Source: JAKFDK01 sp036676195
GTDB taxonomy: Bacteria; Bacillota; Sulfobacillia; Symbiobacteriales; ZC4RG38
Direction: 5' to 3'
DNA length: 58,332 bases
Assembly: GCA_036676195.1 (NCBI GenBank)
Contig: JAKFDK010000129.1
Span: 1 to 58,332 of the forward strand
Shown in pieces: positions 8,258-16,501 of the stretch. The notes beneath the pieces were generated by a model. The model worked only from the letters and a program-made list of their open reading frames with translations. It was not told the DNA's origin and made no database searches. Position 1 is the stretch's first letter. Every line of letters starts with the position of its first letter. The translations under genes and the position numbers were made by a program.

Positions 8258-10426
8258 TTACCAGAGCAGGTCAGCAGGATCGGGCGCGTCCTCCGTGAGC
8301 CCCAGTACCGGGTCGTACTTGCCCAGCCACTGCCACAGTCCCGGGCAGATCTCGCTGACCAGGGCATCGGCCTGGTATCGTCTGAGCAGGACCCGCCGGA
8401 CTTGCACCACGTATGGCTGCATCTGGCGCCACAGACGGCGGTCAGGCGACCCGGTCCGCTGCACGGCTGCTTCCAACTCGGCCCGGCGCCGGGCATGCTC
8501 CGAGCCGGGAGTACCGTTATAGCTGACCAGCACGGGCACCGTGTCATCGGCAATCATCTGGAACTTTTCGGCGACCCGGGCAAAGTTCAGACCGGTGCGC
8601 AGGGCCTGTATCCCGTGCTCGTCCGGGTTGCTGCACCCGTACAGTTCACGAAAGTACCGCCCGTACAGGTCCGGGTCGTGCAGATCGGCACCGGGGAGAC
8701 TCAGCAGGCCACGGGTGAGTTCGGTACCGGCCTTGTAGGAGCCTGGCGGCAGCCGGCCGGTGGCAGGCAGGAACACCACCACCTGCCCGGCGGCCAGACG
8801 GCCCTCGCGATTGCACCGACCGGCGGCCTGCACAATCCGGTCCAGCGGCCCCAGGGCCCGCAAAACCAACGGGAAGTCCAGGTCGACCCCTGCCTCCACC
8901 ACCTGGGTGGAGACAAGTCGGCACGGTTGTTTGTGTGCCAGGCGCCGGCGCACCTCGGCCAGCACATCGCGCCGGTGGGCTCCGCACAGCAGGGTGGAAA
9001 GGTGCAGGGCGTCCGGCTCCTGTAGGGCGGCCAGCAGTTCCCGGGCATCTGCCCGGGTGTTCACAATGGCCAGGACCTGGCCGGCGCGGCGCATTTCCGT
9101 GGCTACCTTATCCCAGAGCCAGGGCTCGTCTGCCCCGGGCCAGGTGTACTCGACCCGCCGCAGGGCTGTGAAGAGCTGGGCCGGTTCGGGGACGATCTCC
9201 TGCACATCGGCCAGGCGGTGCCGGAAAGGTCCGTCGCTGAAGGCCGGCTGGGTGGCGGTGCACAGGACCACGGTGACCCCGTAATGGGCTACCAGTTGTC
9301 GCAGGCTGTCCAGGATTGGTTCCAGGAGTTGAGTCGGCAGGGTCTGCACTTCGTCCAGGATCAGTACGCTACGGGCGAGGTTGTGGAGTTTGCGGCAGCG
9401 GGAGGCCCGGGCGGCAAAGAGGCTTTCAAACAGTTGTACCGTGGTGGTGACGACCACGGGGGCATCCCAGTTCTCTGCCGCCAGGGCCGCCCGGCGCTGA
9501 GACTCGGTGAGGTTGTTCGGGTCATCTGCCAGTTCCACATTGCTGTGATGCTCCAGGACAGCCTCCGCCCCCAGCACCTGCCTGTACACCTCGGCCGTTT
9601 GTTCGATGATGCTGGTGTAGGGAATGGCCACAATGACCCGCTCCAAGCGGTGGGTCTGGGCATGCCGCAGGGCAAAGGCCAGGCTGGAAAGGGTCTTGCC
9701 GCCCCCGGTGGGAACGGTGAGGCGGAAAAAACCCGGGGCCAGGTCTGCTGCGGCCAGGCAGGCGGTGTAGACCCGGTGCCGGACCTGACCGACGGGGTCG
9801 CTCCGGTGCCCGCTCAGGCCGGCCATGTGGTGCTCCAGCCTTGGCCACATGTCGCCGGCGGCCGGGGCTGTCCGCAGTTGGGCCTGGTTCGGGGTGAAGT
9901 GGGCTTCGGTGTCCAGCCGGTCGGCATCGACCAGGGCGGAGAGGAGAAAGCGCAGGAGAAACTCGGCTGCCAATGGGTTTTCGGTGACATGTGGCGGGGG
10001 TTTTACAGGGGCAGCAGGCAGGAGGTTGGGCCAGGTGGCCTGCGCTGCCCGCAAAGCTGCGGTTATGTATGGCGATGCGGCCTTGTCCCGAATCCAGTTT
10101 TTCAGGTCTGCCTGGTCCGGCAGCCCGCCGTGGTGGCCGGCAATCACAAAGGCCAACATGGCGGCGCCCGCACGCTGGGACAGGACTGCACCGGCCCCTT
10201 TGTGGTCGGGACCACCGGCCCTGACGCCCCTGGCCAGGTACGCCTGCCAGTCTGGATGAATCTTACCGAGATCGTGCCAAAGTCCGGCCCAATAGGCCAG
10301 TTCCCGGCCGGAAAATTTGGCGGCAAATGCGGCTGCCTGCTCTGCCACTGCTTGCAGATGGTCCCACAGGGGCTGGGGCAGTCCCGTCTCTCCAGGCGAG
10401 TGCGCCCAAACTGTTTCTGTGTGCAT
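8258..10426 (-). CDS. cas3: CRISPR-associated nuclease-helicase Cas3
   Basis: 722 residues from the chosen ATG at 10426, which has a strong AAGGGGGG ribosome site 6 nt upstream; an ORF extension of 60 codons further upstream lacks one and has no family look. HD nuclease domain: WAHSPGE, GLWHDLGK, HKGAG, AGHHGGLP. SF2 helicase: Walker A PTGGGKT, DEVQ box (LDEVQTLP), motif III CTATQP, motif VI QAAGRCNREGR. It unwinds and degrades DNA after Cascade binding. It is the promoter-proximal gene of the cas operon. Confidence 0.96.
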   Translation of the reverse strand: MHTETVWAHSPGETGLPQPLWDHLQAVAEQAAAFAAKFSGRELAYWAGLWHDLGKIHPDWQAYLARGVRAGGPDHKGAGAVLSQRAGAAMLAFVIAGHHGGLPDQADLKNWIRDKAASPYITAALRAAQATWPNLLPAAPVKPPPHVTENPLAAEFLLRFLLSALVDADRLDTEAHFTPNQAQLRTAPAAGDMWPRLEHHMAGLSGHRSDPVGQVRHRVYTACLAAADLAPGFFRLTVPTGGGKTLSSLAFALRHAQTHRLERVIVAIPYTSIIEQTAEVYRQVLGAEAVLEHHSNVELADDPNNLTESQRRAALAAENWDAPVVVTTTVQLFESLFAARASRCRKLHNLARSVLILDEVQTLPTQLLEPILDSLRQLVAHYGVTVVLCTATQPAFSDGPFRHRLADVQEIVPEPAQLFTALRRVEYTWPGADEPWLWDKVATEMRRAGQVLAIVNTRADARELLAALQEPDALHLSTLLCGAHRRDVLAEVRRRLAHKQPCRLVSTQVVEAGVDLDFPLVLRALGPLDRIVQAAGRCNREGRLAAGQVVVFLPATGRLPPGSYKAGTELTRGLLSLPGADLHDPDLYGRYFRELYGCSNPDEHGIQALRTGLNFARVAEKFQMIADDTVPVLVSYNGTPGSEHARRRAELEAAVQRTGSPDRRLWRQMQPYVVQVRRVLLRRYQADALVSEICPGLWQWLGKYDPVLGLTEDAPDPADLLW

Positions 10427-10781
10427 GATCGCCCCCCTTGATGGATCGTCTGGGCGTAATGCCTCCCGGTTGTTGATGCTCTGAAATGCTTCGTCGCTGG
10501 AACAGGTCATCATCCTCACCCAATGTTCAACTCGGGGACCGGTATCTGTCGCCCTCGTACCCATCCAGCAATCCCAAACTGTCTGCATTCTAATATTTCG
10601 TGCCAACCAGTGACGTTCCCTATTCGGATTTAATCATTATTAATAATGGCCACACATAATGGAAGCTGACGAGAACAGCACGATCTGGCTGATAAGTTTG
10701 CCAGAACCGACTGCCGCGGTGCAGGCGGGGATGGGGCGGCGGCCCGGCATGCTATAATGGGCCATTGGCAGGTGACAGCCC
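10427..10781. other. Intergenic region upstream of cas3 with an AT-rich palindrome
   Basis: No gene is supported here. It separates divergent cas3 (minus) and the YchJ-like gene (plus). A perfect 12-bp palindrome, ATTATTAATAAT, sits at 10636-10647 in an AT-rich patch and could be an operator or part of the cas promoter. A TATAAT hexamer at 10753-10758 faces the plus strand about 24 nt ahead of the next gene, but without a recognisable -35. Confidence 0.5.
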
Positions 10782-11213
10782 TTGCAATCCTTTGGCCGCA
10801 ATGACCCCTGCCCGTGCGGCAGCGGGCGCAAATTCAAGCAATGCTGCGGTCCGGCGGTGGCGGGCGCGGTGTGGCCCGTCACGCCGGAGGCGCTGATGCG
10901 GTCGCGCTACACCGCTTACGTGACCGGAGCCGTGGATTATCTGTACCGGACCACCCACCCGGATAACCCGGCCGTAAAGGGGGTTGACCCGGCACGCTTT
11001 GCCCGGGAGACCCTGGCTTACTGCCGGCAGGCGGAGTTCACCCGGCTCACGGTCCGGCAGAACTGGCCGCCGGACGGGGCCGGGGTCGCCCGGGTCCTGT
11101 TTACGGCCCACTACCGGACCGGCGGTGAGGCCGATGCCTTCACGGAACTCTCGGACTTTGTGCAGGATGATCAGGGCCGCTGGCTGTACCACAGCGGCTG
11201 CACGCCGGACTGA
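10782..11213 (+). CDS. YchJ-like protein with SEC-C metal-binding motif
   Basis: 143 residues from a TTG start with AGGTG 9 nt upstream. The N-terminus is a SEC-C zinc finger (DPCPCGSGRKFKQCCG); the rest matches the YchJ/UPF0225 pattern (MRSRYTAYV, FTAHY, WLYHSG), an NTF2-like fold. Function is unknown in the family; SEC-C is the zinc module also found at the SecA C-terminus. It is monocistronic: a 16-bp hairpin follows the stop. Confidence 0.85.
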   Translation: MQSFGRNDPCPCGSGRKFKQCCGPAVAGAVWPVTPEALMRSRYTAYVTGAVDYLYRTTHPDNPAVKGVDPARFARETLAYCRQAEFTRLTVRQNWPPDGAGVARVLFTAHYRTGGEADAFTELSDFVQDDQGRWLYHSGCTPD

Positions 11214-11243
11214 CGCCGGCAGGTGGGCGGCACAGGCGCATGA

Positions 11244-11279
11244 CCACAGGCGGGCCGGGGTTTCCCGGCCCGCCTGTGG
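11244..11279 (+). terminator. Strong hairpin after the YchJ-like gene
   Basis: A 16-bp perfect stem (CCACAGGCGGGCCGGG with its complement) and a 4-nt loop follow the stop by 30 nt. The T-run is weak (GTTTT downstream). Confidence 0.7.
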
Positions 11280-11330
11280 CGTTTTGGCTCAAGTGGCCTG
11301 CCCCCCGAACACTTTGTCGACGGAAACCCT

Positions 11331-11355
11331 CCGTTCGACAACACCGTTCGACAAC
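11331..11355. repeat. Tandem direct repeat CCGTTCGACAAC x2
   Basis: Two identical 12-nt copies, 11331-11342 and 11344-11355, with a one-base gap, about 80 nt ahead of a small ORF. A related TTTGTCGACGG lies just upstream. Spacing of 13 nt suggests a protein-binding site, but no regulator is recognised. Confidence 0.45.
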
Positions 11356-11432
11356 CAGGCGAACACCTGTTTTGCTATTATATGGGTACAGGGGGGCAGG
11401 GAGTCCGTTCCCGTAAAAGGGGGTGGATACCG

Positions 11433-11522
11433 GTGCTGCTCCGACGCAGGCTCATCGCCGCTATCATGGTAGCTGTGGTCACTGAAATTACCCGCGCCCT
11501 GCTTGAAAGGGTGTTGGGGTAG
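11433..11522 (+). CDS. Putative 29-residue small hydrophobic protein
   Basis: GTG start preceded by AAAGGGGGTGG at ideal spacing (about 7 nt), 29 codons, then TAG. The predicted peptide has a basic start (LLRRR), a hydrophobic stretch IAAIMVAVV and a mixed charged tail (TEITRALLERVLG), so it could be a single short membrane or amphipathic helix. It is not recognised. Support is the unusually good ribosome site and the tandem repeat upstream; no homology was tested. Confidence 0.4.
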   Translation: MLLRRRLIAAIMVAVVTEITRALLERVLG

Positions 11523-11650
11523 CCGAACCAGCCACCGATTCCGACTCTGTGCCCGGCCGTGTCTCTGCAGCTCCCCTGCCCGCCCTGTACCTGTATATTA
11601 CACGCGCCGGCCGTGGTTTATTCCGATACCGGTCCGGGGGCGGCGCCGGT

Positions 11651-13357
11651 TTACCGCCTGCTGCCGGCCCGGGCCCGGCGGTATGCCCGCACCGCCAGCA
11701 GGGCCAGGCGCAGGCCCAGGCCCAGCAGCAGCAGCCCGAAGAGAACCGCCAGCCAATCCAGCCCCCGGGCCAGTCCCGGCACCAGGGTCCGGAGCGTCTC
11801 CGGCACCAGGGCGGTCGCCGGACCGGTCCAGGCCGTCCGGGCCAGGCGGACGGTCTGCCAGGCCAGGGTGGCCAGGGCCGTGATGAGCAGGAACAGCCCC
11901 GGCACCAGGGTATGGGCGCTGGGTGCCCGCTTGCGCGCCAGGTAAACCGTGATCAGCAGCAAGGTCAGGGCGGCCAGCAGCGTATCGGCCCCGCCCAGGT
12001 AGAGCCAGAGGCTGCGCCAAATGCCGCTCACCCCCAGTCCCCAGGCCAGTGCCAGCCCGGCGGCGGTGGCCACCGCCCGGTGGCCCGGTACCGAACCGCC
12101 GAAGACCTCGGTACAGGTCAGCCGCCAGCAGCGCGTCACCAGAGCCTGCCCGGAAAAGGCAAGCACCGCCAGAATCCGGCCGTATCCGGCCCGCAGTGCC
12201 GCCTCGTCCGGCCCACCCAACAGGGGGCCGGTCAGCCGGCTGACCCCGGACAGCCAGGCAACGGCGCCGGTCCCGTCTGCCGACTGGATCTGTTCCCGGC
12301 TGAGCACCACCCAGGCGGCCAGGGAAGCCACCCCCAGCAGGGCTGCCGCCAGCATGGCCCCGACCCCGACGGGGAAAGCGTCGGTTTCATTGTCCAGTTG
12401 TTTGGCCGTGGCCGTGGCAGCCACCAGGCCGCGCCAGCCGGAAACGGCCCCCCCGAGGCCTGCGGCAAATAGGACCGGCCAGAGCGGCAGGCCCTCAAAG
12501 CCCATGCCGCCGGCCTGGCCCCAGAACCCGGTCCAGGCCGGCTGGGCCAGCCTGACACCGGTCACCGGTGCCAGCAGCGCCCCCGCCAGAATCAGTGCGG
12601 TGGCCAGCACCGCCGGCAGGCTGACCAAGTAGTTCAGGGGTTGGATGACCCAGGGCATGGGCAGGACGGCGGCCAGGAACAGCACCAGGCAGCCGATGCC
12701 GGTCCGGGCCGCTGTGCCCCAGGGTTCGGCCGGGGCGGCCGCGGCCAGCCACAGGCACAGGGCCGCCAGCACCATGGCCACCACGGTGACCGGGGCCACC
12801 GGCAGGCGCGTCCGGTGCAGCAACCGGCCCACCAGCACCGCCGCCAGCACCATGCCCATGGTGGCTGCAAAGCTACCGGGCAGCAGTTGCCAGAAGCGCC
12901 CGATCACCTGCATCAGTGCGGCGGAGACCAGTAACAGATAAAACAGCAGAAAGCTGAGCAGCGAGAGGCGGCCGGCCGGGCCGATCCATTCATCGGCAAT
13001 GGCGCCCAGGGAGCGGCCCTGATGGCGGACTGAAATCATGACCGCCCCGTAGTCGTGCATCCAGCCGGCCAGCAGGCTGCCCCCAAGCAACCAGGCCAGC
13101 GCCGGGGCCCAGCCGAACTCTGCGGCCGTCAGCGGACCCAGCACCACCGCCAGGGGGGCGATGGCTGCATAATGAAAGCCCCAGAGGATCGCCCGGGGGG
13201 TGGCAACGTACTCCTGACCATCGGTGAACAGGTGGGCCGGCGTCTGGCGGTTCGGATCAGGTCGCCAGACCCGGCGCCATCCCCACCTGCCATAGCCCCG
13301 GTAGACCAGGGCACAGGCCACCAGCGCCAGCACCACAAACCAGAATGGCGTCTGCAA
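11651..13357 (-). CDS. cstA: CstA-family carbon starvation/peptide (pyruvate) transporter
   Basis: About 568 residues from a TTG start at 13357 (AGGGGGG 9 nt upstream); an in-frame GTG at 13390 would add 11 codons but lies almost at the inferred transcription start. Polytopic membrane protein with many hydrophobic spans. The N-terminal hallmark is present: TPAHLFTDGQEYVATPRAILWGFHYAAIAPLAVVLGP read in parts. CstA proteins import peptides or pyruvate during nutrient limitation. It is transcribed alone; a promoter is seen at 13404-13431. Confidence 0.85.
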   Translation of the reverse strand: MQTPFWFVVLALVACALVYRGYGRWGWRRVWRPDPNRQTPAHLFTDGQEYVATPRAILWGFHYAAIAPLAVVLGPLTAAEFGWAPALAWLLGGSLLAGWMHDYGAVMISVRHQGRSLGAIADEWIGPAGRLSLLSFLLFYLLLVSAALMQVIGRFWQLLPGSFAATMGMVLAAVLVGRLLHRTRLPVAPVTVVAMVLAALCLWLAAAAPAEPWGTAARTGIGCLVLFLAAVLPMPWVIQPLNYLVSLPAVLATALILAGALLAPVTGVRLAQPAWTGFWGQAGGMGFEGLPLWPVLFAAGLGGAVSGWRGLVAATATAKQLDNETDAFPVGVGAMLAAALLGVASLAAWVVLSREQIQSADGTGAVAWLSGVSRLTGPLLGGPDEAALRAGYGRILAVLAFSGQALVTRCWRLTCTEVFGGSVPGHRAVATAAGLALAWGLGVSGIWRSLWLYLGGADTLLAALTLLLITVYLARKRAPSAHTLVPGLFLLITALATLAWQTVRLARTAWTGPATALVPETLRTLVPGLARGLDWLAVLFGLLLLGLGLRLALLAVRAYRRARAGSRR

Positions 13358-13403
13358 CGGCCGATTCCCCCCTGCCACTCCCGCACGCACACTTCGGCTT
13401 CAA

Positions 13404-13431
13404 CTTATATTCTTTTCTGGAACGTTTGCAA
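13404..13431 (-). promoter_or_regulatory. Probable sigma-A promoter of cstA
   Basis: On the minus strand TTGCAA (13431-13426), 16-nt spacer, TATAAG (13409-13404). The start point would fall near 13397, about 40 nt before the TTG codon. Confidence 0.6.
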
Positions 13432-13470
13432 TCCCTGCCCGGGCCAACCGGCAAACACCGGCCGCACCCA

Positions 13471-13497
13471 AAAAGGAAGCCGCCCGTGATACGGGCG
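13471..13497 (-). terminator. Terminator of prfC
   Basis: Minus-strand stem CGCCCGT/ACGGGCG with a 3-nt loop, followed by GCTTCCTTTTT, starting 10 nt after the prfC stop. Confidence 0.8.
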
Positions 13498-13506
13498 ACT
13501 CCCGGC

Positions 13507-15135
13507 TCAGGCTTCGGTGTCGGCAAGACCCATGGGAGCGGTGGTGAGGAATTGCAGCCCCGGATGGTTCTGCTCTGCCCAGCGCAGGGCCCAGTCACTC
13601 TTGAACAGGACCACCGGCCGCCCGTTGTGGTCGGTCACGCAGGTGGTGTCCTGGCGCTGAAAGTCCTGGGGCTTGAACCCCGCACCCTTCATCCAGCGGG
13701 CATGTTCATAAGGGAGCCGGGTCAGCACCACTTCCACGTTATACTCGCTGCCCAGGCGGTACTGGAGCACTTCAAACTGCAGCTCACCCACCACACCCAG
13801 CACGGGCTCCGGGGCACCGTAGTTGCCCTCGGGGTAAAAGACCTGCACGGCCCCTTCCAGGGCCAGTTGCTCCAGCCCCTTCTTGAACTGCTTGCTCTTC
13901 AGGGTATCCCGGGGGCGGATGGAAGCGAAATGCTCCGGGGAAAACCGGGGAATCCCGGTGAAGTCGAAGGGGGTCCCTTCGCAAAGAGTATCGCCGATCC
14001 GGAAAATTCCGGGGTCAAACAGGCCGATAATATCGCCGGCATAGGCTTCTTCGACCGTACTGCGCTCCTGGGCCAGGAACTGCTGTGGCTGCGCCAGTTT
14101 AATCTCCTTGCCCAGCCGGCCGTGCCTGATCGCCATCCCCTTCTCAAAGCGGCCTGAGCAAATGCGCAGGAAGGCGATCCGGTCCCGGTGGGCGGGGTTC
14201 ATGTTGGCCTGAATCTTAAAAATGAATCCGGAAAACCGCTCGCTGTCGGGCGGGATCAGTTCACCGGCCTCGGTGGGTTTGGGTGACGGCGGTGGCCCCA
14301 GTTCCAGGAATGCTTCCAGGAACGGCCCCACGCCGAAGTTGGTCATGGCGCTGCCGAAGAAGATTGGCGTCAGCTCGCCCCTGGCCACCCGCTCCAGGTC
14401 CAGTGGGTCCCCGGCCACATCGAGCAACTCGATTTCGTCCTTTAACTGCTGGTACTGCGCCTGGCCGATGATGTCCGGCAGGGCCGGGTCCTCCAGCCCG
14501 TAGCTGCCGGTATCGACGATCCGCTCGCCATGGCGGCCGGCCTCAAACAGCAGAACCTGACCGCTGCTCCGGTCAAATACGCCCTGGAAATCCGGACCCA
14601 TGCCAATGGGCCAGTTCATCGGGCAGGAGCGGATCCCGAGCACCGCTTCCAGCTCTTCCATCAGTTCCAGCGGGTCCTTGCCAAAGCGGTCCAACTTGTT
14701 CACGAAGGTGAAAATGGGAATGCCCCGCAGGCGGCACACGTGGAAGAGCTTCTTGGTCTGCGGCTCCACACCCTTGGCCACGTCAATCAGCATGACCGCA
14801 CTGTCGGCTGCCGTGAGGGTCCGGTAGGTATCCTCGGAAAAGTCCTGGTGGCCGGGTGTGTCCAGGATATTGACCTGGTAGCCCCTGTAGGTGAAGTTGA
14901 GCACAGTGGACGTCACCGAAATCCCACGCTGCCGCTCCAGCTCCATCCAGTCTGAAGTGGCGTGCCGCTGGGCCTTGCGGCCCTTCACGGAACCGGCCAG
15001 ACGAATGGCGCCGCCGTATAGCAGCAGCTTTTCCGTCAACGTGGTCTTGCCGGCGTCCGGGTGCGAGATGATGGCAAAGGTGCGCCGGCTCTGCACCTCT
15101 GAAGCGTACCGACTGGTGGTTGATTGGTTTGACAT
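13507..15135 (-). CDS. prfC: Peptide chain release factor 3
   Basis: 542 residues from ATG at 15135. Translational GTPase that recycles RF1/RF2 from ribosomes. G1 SHPDAGKTT, G2-region ISVTST, G3 DTPGHQDF, G4 NKLDR are all present, with the RF3-typical start RRTFAIISHPDAGKT and the conserved KGRKAQRHATSDWMELE block. The annotated frame extends 14 codons upstream, but the ATG gives the usual N-terminal length. A promoter ends only about 8 nt upstream, so the mRNA may be nearly leaderless. Its 5' end is duplicated at 15820-15952. Confidence 0.95.
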   Translation of the reverse strand: MSNQSTTSRYASEVQSRRTFAIISHPDAGKTTLTEKLLLYGGAIRLAGSVKGRKAQRHATSDWMELERQRGISVTSTVLNFTYRGYQVNILDTPGHQDFSEDTYRTLTAADSAVMLIDVAKGVEPQTKKLFHVCRLRGIPIFTFVNKLDRFGKDPLELMEELEAVLGIRSCPMNWPIGMGPDFQGVFDRSSGQVLLFEAGRHGERIVDTGSYGLEDPALPDIIGQAQYQQLKDEIELLDVAGDPLDLERVARGELTPIFFGSAMTNFGVGPFLEAFLELGPPPSPKPTEAGELIPPDSERFSGFIFKIQANMNPAHRDRIAFLRICSGRFEKGMAIRHGRLGKEIKLAQPQQFLAQERSTVEEAYAGDIIGLFDPGIFRIGDTLCEGTPFDFTGIPRFSPEHFASIRPRDTLKSKQFKKGLEQLALEGAVQVFYPEGNYGAPEPVLGVVGELQFEVLQYRLGSEYNVEVVLTRLPYEHARWMKGAGFKPQDFQRQDTTCVTDHNGRPVVLFKSDWALRWAEQNHPGLQFLTTAPMGLADTEA

Positions 15136-15142
15136 ATCAATC

Positions 15143-15171
15143 TGAATACCACGGTACGGGCAGTTCGTCAA
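15143..15171 (-). promoter_or_regulatory. Probable promoter of prfC (copy A of a duplicated promoter)
   Basis: Minus strand TTGACG (15171-15166), 17-nt spacer, TATTCA (15148-15143). The same elements are conserved in the duplicated segment at 15890-15918. Confidence 0.6.
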
Positions 15172-15287
15172 GTCCATTCCCAGTTCTTACCGACGCCAGT
15201 ACCGGCGGCCGACTCCCCGCCTCGGGCCCCACGCGCACGCGCCCCCACCGCAAGAGGCACAGAGGGTCGGTTTCTGGCGCATACAAC

Positions 15288-15315
15288 AGCCGCCAGAACT
15301 GATCTGGCGGCTTTT
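15288..15315. terminator. Hairpin after the coiled-coil gene
   Basis: 10-bp perfect stem AGCCGCCAGA/TCTGGCGGCT with a 5-nt loop, 10 nt beyond the stop of the minus-strand coiled-coil gene. The T-run (CTTTT) is on the plus side, so it may act in either direction. Confidence 0.6.
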
Positions 15316-15324
15316 ACGATCTCG

Positions 15325-15741
15325 CTATGCTTTTTGGCGCCGCTTTACCACGAAGAGTTCCGCTTCCAGTTCCCCAGTCTTTTGCGTTAAGTACTGGTCC
15401 CTTGCGGCTATGTCGGTAAGCTGTTCTTTAATCACCGCGACATCGGCTGCCACGGCTTCCAGCTTTGTGTCCATGACCTCCAGCTTGGTGTCCATGCCCT
15501 TCTGCCTGGCGTCCATGGCCTCCAGCTTGGCGTCCATGACCTTCTGCCTGGCGTCCATGGCCTCCAGCTTGGCGTCCACGGCCTCCAGCTTGGTGTCCGT
15601 GGCCTTTTGCCTGGCGTCCATGGCCTCCAGCTTGGCGTCCACGGCCTCCAGCTTGACCTCCATAATCTTCCGGTTCTCCAGAAGGGCATCCAGAATCGCC
15701 TTGGTTTCAGGGTTCACTTGCATCCCCTCCGCGTCGGGCAC
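15325..15741 (-). CDS. Small coiled-coil repeat protein
   Basis: 138 residues from a GTG with GGAG 5 nt upstream (an ATG at 15723 is an alternative). Residues about 30-105 are repeats of a 14-residue, two-heptad unit of the type KLEAMDARQKxMDA, encoded by near-identical 42-bp DNA repeats; the whole protein is predicted to be one long alpha-helical coiled coil with no membrane segment. Function unknown. It lies exactly between two copies of the prfC promoter region, and copy B faces it. Confidence 0.75.
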   Translation of the reverse strand: MPDAEGMQVNPETKAILDALLENRKIMEVKLEAVDAKLEAMDARQKATDTKLEAVDAKLEAMDARQKVMDAKLEAMDARQKGMDTKLEVMDTKLEAVAADVAVIKEQLTDIAARDQYLTQKTGELEAELFVVKRRQKA

Positions 15742-15819
15742 CTTCTCTCCACCATGTTACCATAGCGCCCGTTCATTGGGGGACCGTCAGTGCTACTGGG
15801 TTCAGGTTTAGGTTCACCC

Positions 15820-15952
15820 TTACCGGCGTCCGGATACGAAATAATCTGCAGCGTACCGACTGGCGGTTGATTGGTTTCACATCTGAATCTGAATACCACG
15901 GTACGGGCAATTCGTCAAGTCATTGCCAGTTCTTACCGCCACCAGGACCGGC
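15820..15952 (-). repeat. Duplicated prfC 5' end and promoter (copy B), decayed
   Basis: Aligns with 15048-15205. Both contain GCGTACCGACTGG, GGTTGATTGGTTT, CTGAATACCACGG and TTCGTCAAGTC in the same order and about the same spacing. Copy B has lost about 27 nt inside the prfC coding part; read on the minus strand it still gives SYPDAGKG, the relic of the prfC G1 loop. It also contains the C-terminus of the neighbouring membrane-protein gene. The simplest reading is insertion of a segment carrying the coiled-coil gene with duplication of the junction. Confidence 0.8.
15890..15918 (-). promoter_or_regulatory. Duplicated promoter now facing the coiled-coil gene (copy B)
   Basis: Minus strand TTGACG (15918-15913), 17-nt spacer, TATTCA (15895-15890), identical in its hexamers to the prfC copy. 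It would give a leader of about 140 nt ahead of the coiled-coil gene. Confidence 0.5.
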
Positions 15953-16442
15953 GCTCAGGACGGGTTATGGACGCCAACAGGCAGACCGCAACCCGGACGA
16001 CCAGCAGATTCACGGCCATGTATACGCTGGCCGCCGCCAGCGGCCCGAGGCCCCACCAGTCGGTGCCCGGAACCGACCACCCGTCCACTGTGACCAGGGC
16101 AAGGGCCACCATGCCCACCGCCAGGGTGAACCCGGCCAGCGTGACCGTGGACAGGACCGGGCGCCCGGCTTGCACGCCATAGCCTACCGCCAGCCCCAGC
16201 GGCCCGGTGGTGAGGGCGAACTCCACCGCCGCCTCGGGGTTGATCAGGGCCAGCAGTGCCGCCGCCGCCGCCCCCAGCCAGGGGGCGCGCTCCCGGAAGA
16301 TTAGAGTGCCAACCGCCACCGGCAGACTGCTGAGCAGGGCCACCAGGTCGCCGGCCGGGCTGGGGAGCAGGGCATGCGCTGCCTGCAAACCGGCCGCCAG
16401 CCCGGCCAGAGCTCCGAACAGAGTTACCCGGCGTGTCCACAC
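15933..16442 (-). CDS. Polytopic membrane protein of unknown function
   Basis: 169 residues from a GTG at 16442 with GGGGGTG 6 nt upstream (an earlier in-frame GTG at 16457 lacks spacing). About five to six hydrophobic segments, e.g. LFGALAGLAAGLQAA, GAAAAALLALI and AASVYMAVNLLVV. The Ala/Leu-rich layout recalls small-solute or ECF S-type membrane components, but no signature was recognised. Its last codons lie within the duplicated prfC upstream segment. It follows the glpQ-like gene by 60 nt in the same direction. Confidence 0.65.
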   Translation of the reverse strand: MWTRRVTLFGALAGLAAGLQAAHALLPSPAGDLVALLSSLPVAVGTLIFRERAPWLGAAAAALLALINPEAAVEFALTTGPLGLAVGYGVQAGRPVLSTVTLAGFTLAVGMVALALVTVDGWSVPGTDWWGLGPLAAASVYMAVNLLVVRVAVCLLASITRPERRSWWR

Positions 16443-16501
16443 CGCATTCACCCCCACTATTGGGTATGCGGTCCCGACCCGCCGGTTGCGTCCGGCCCGG
16501 T

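Noticed and set aside
4752..10441. Long plus-strand frames (4752-6278, 9218-10441 and others) opposite the cas genes
   Set aside because: They are antisense shadows of high-GC cas genes with no ribosome sites or family motifs; the minus-strand genes have full catalytic motifs.
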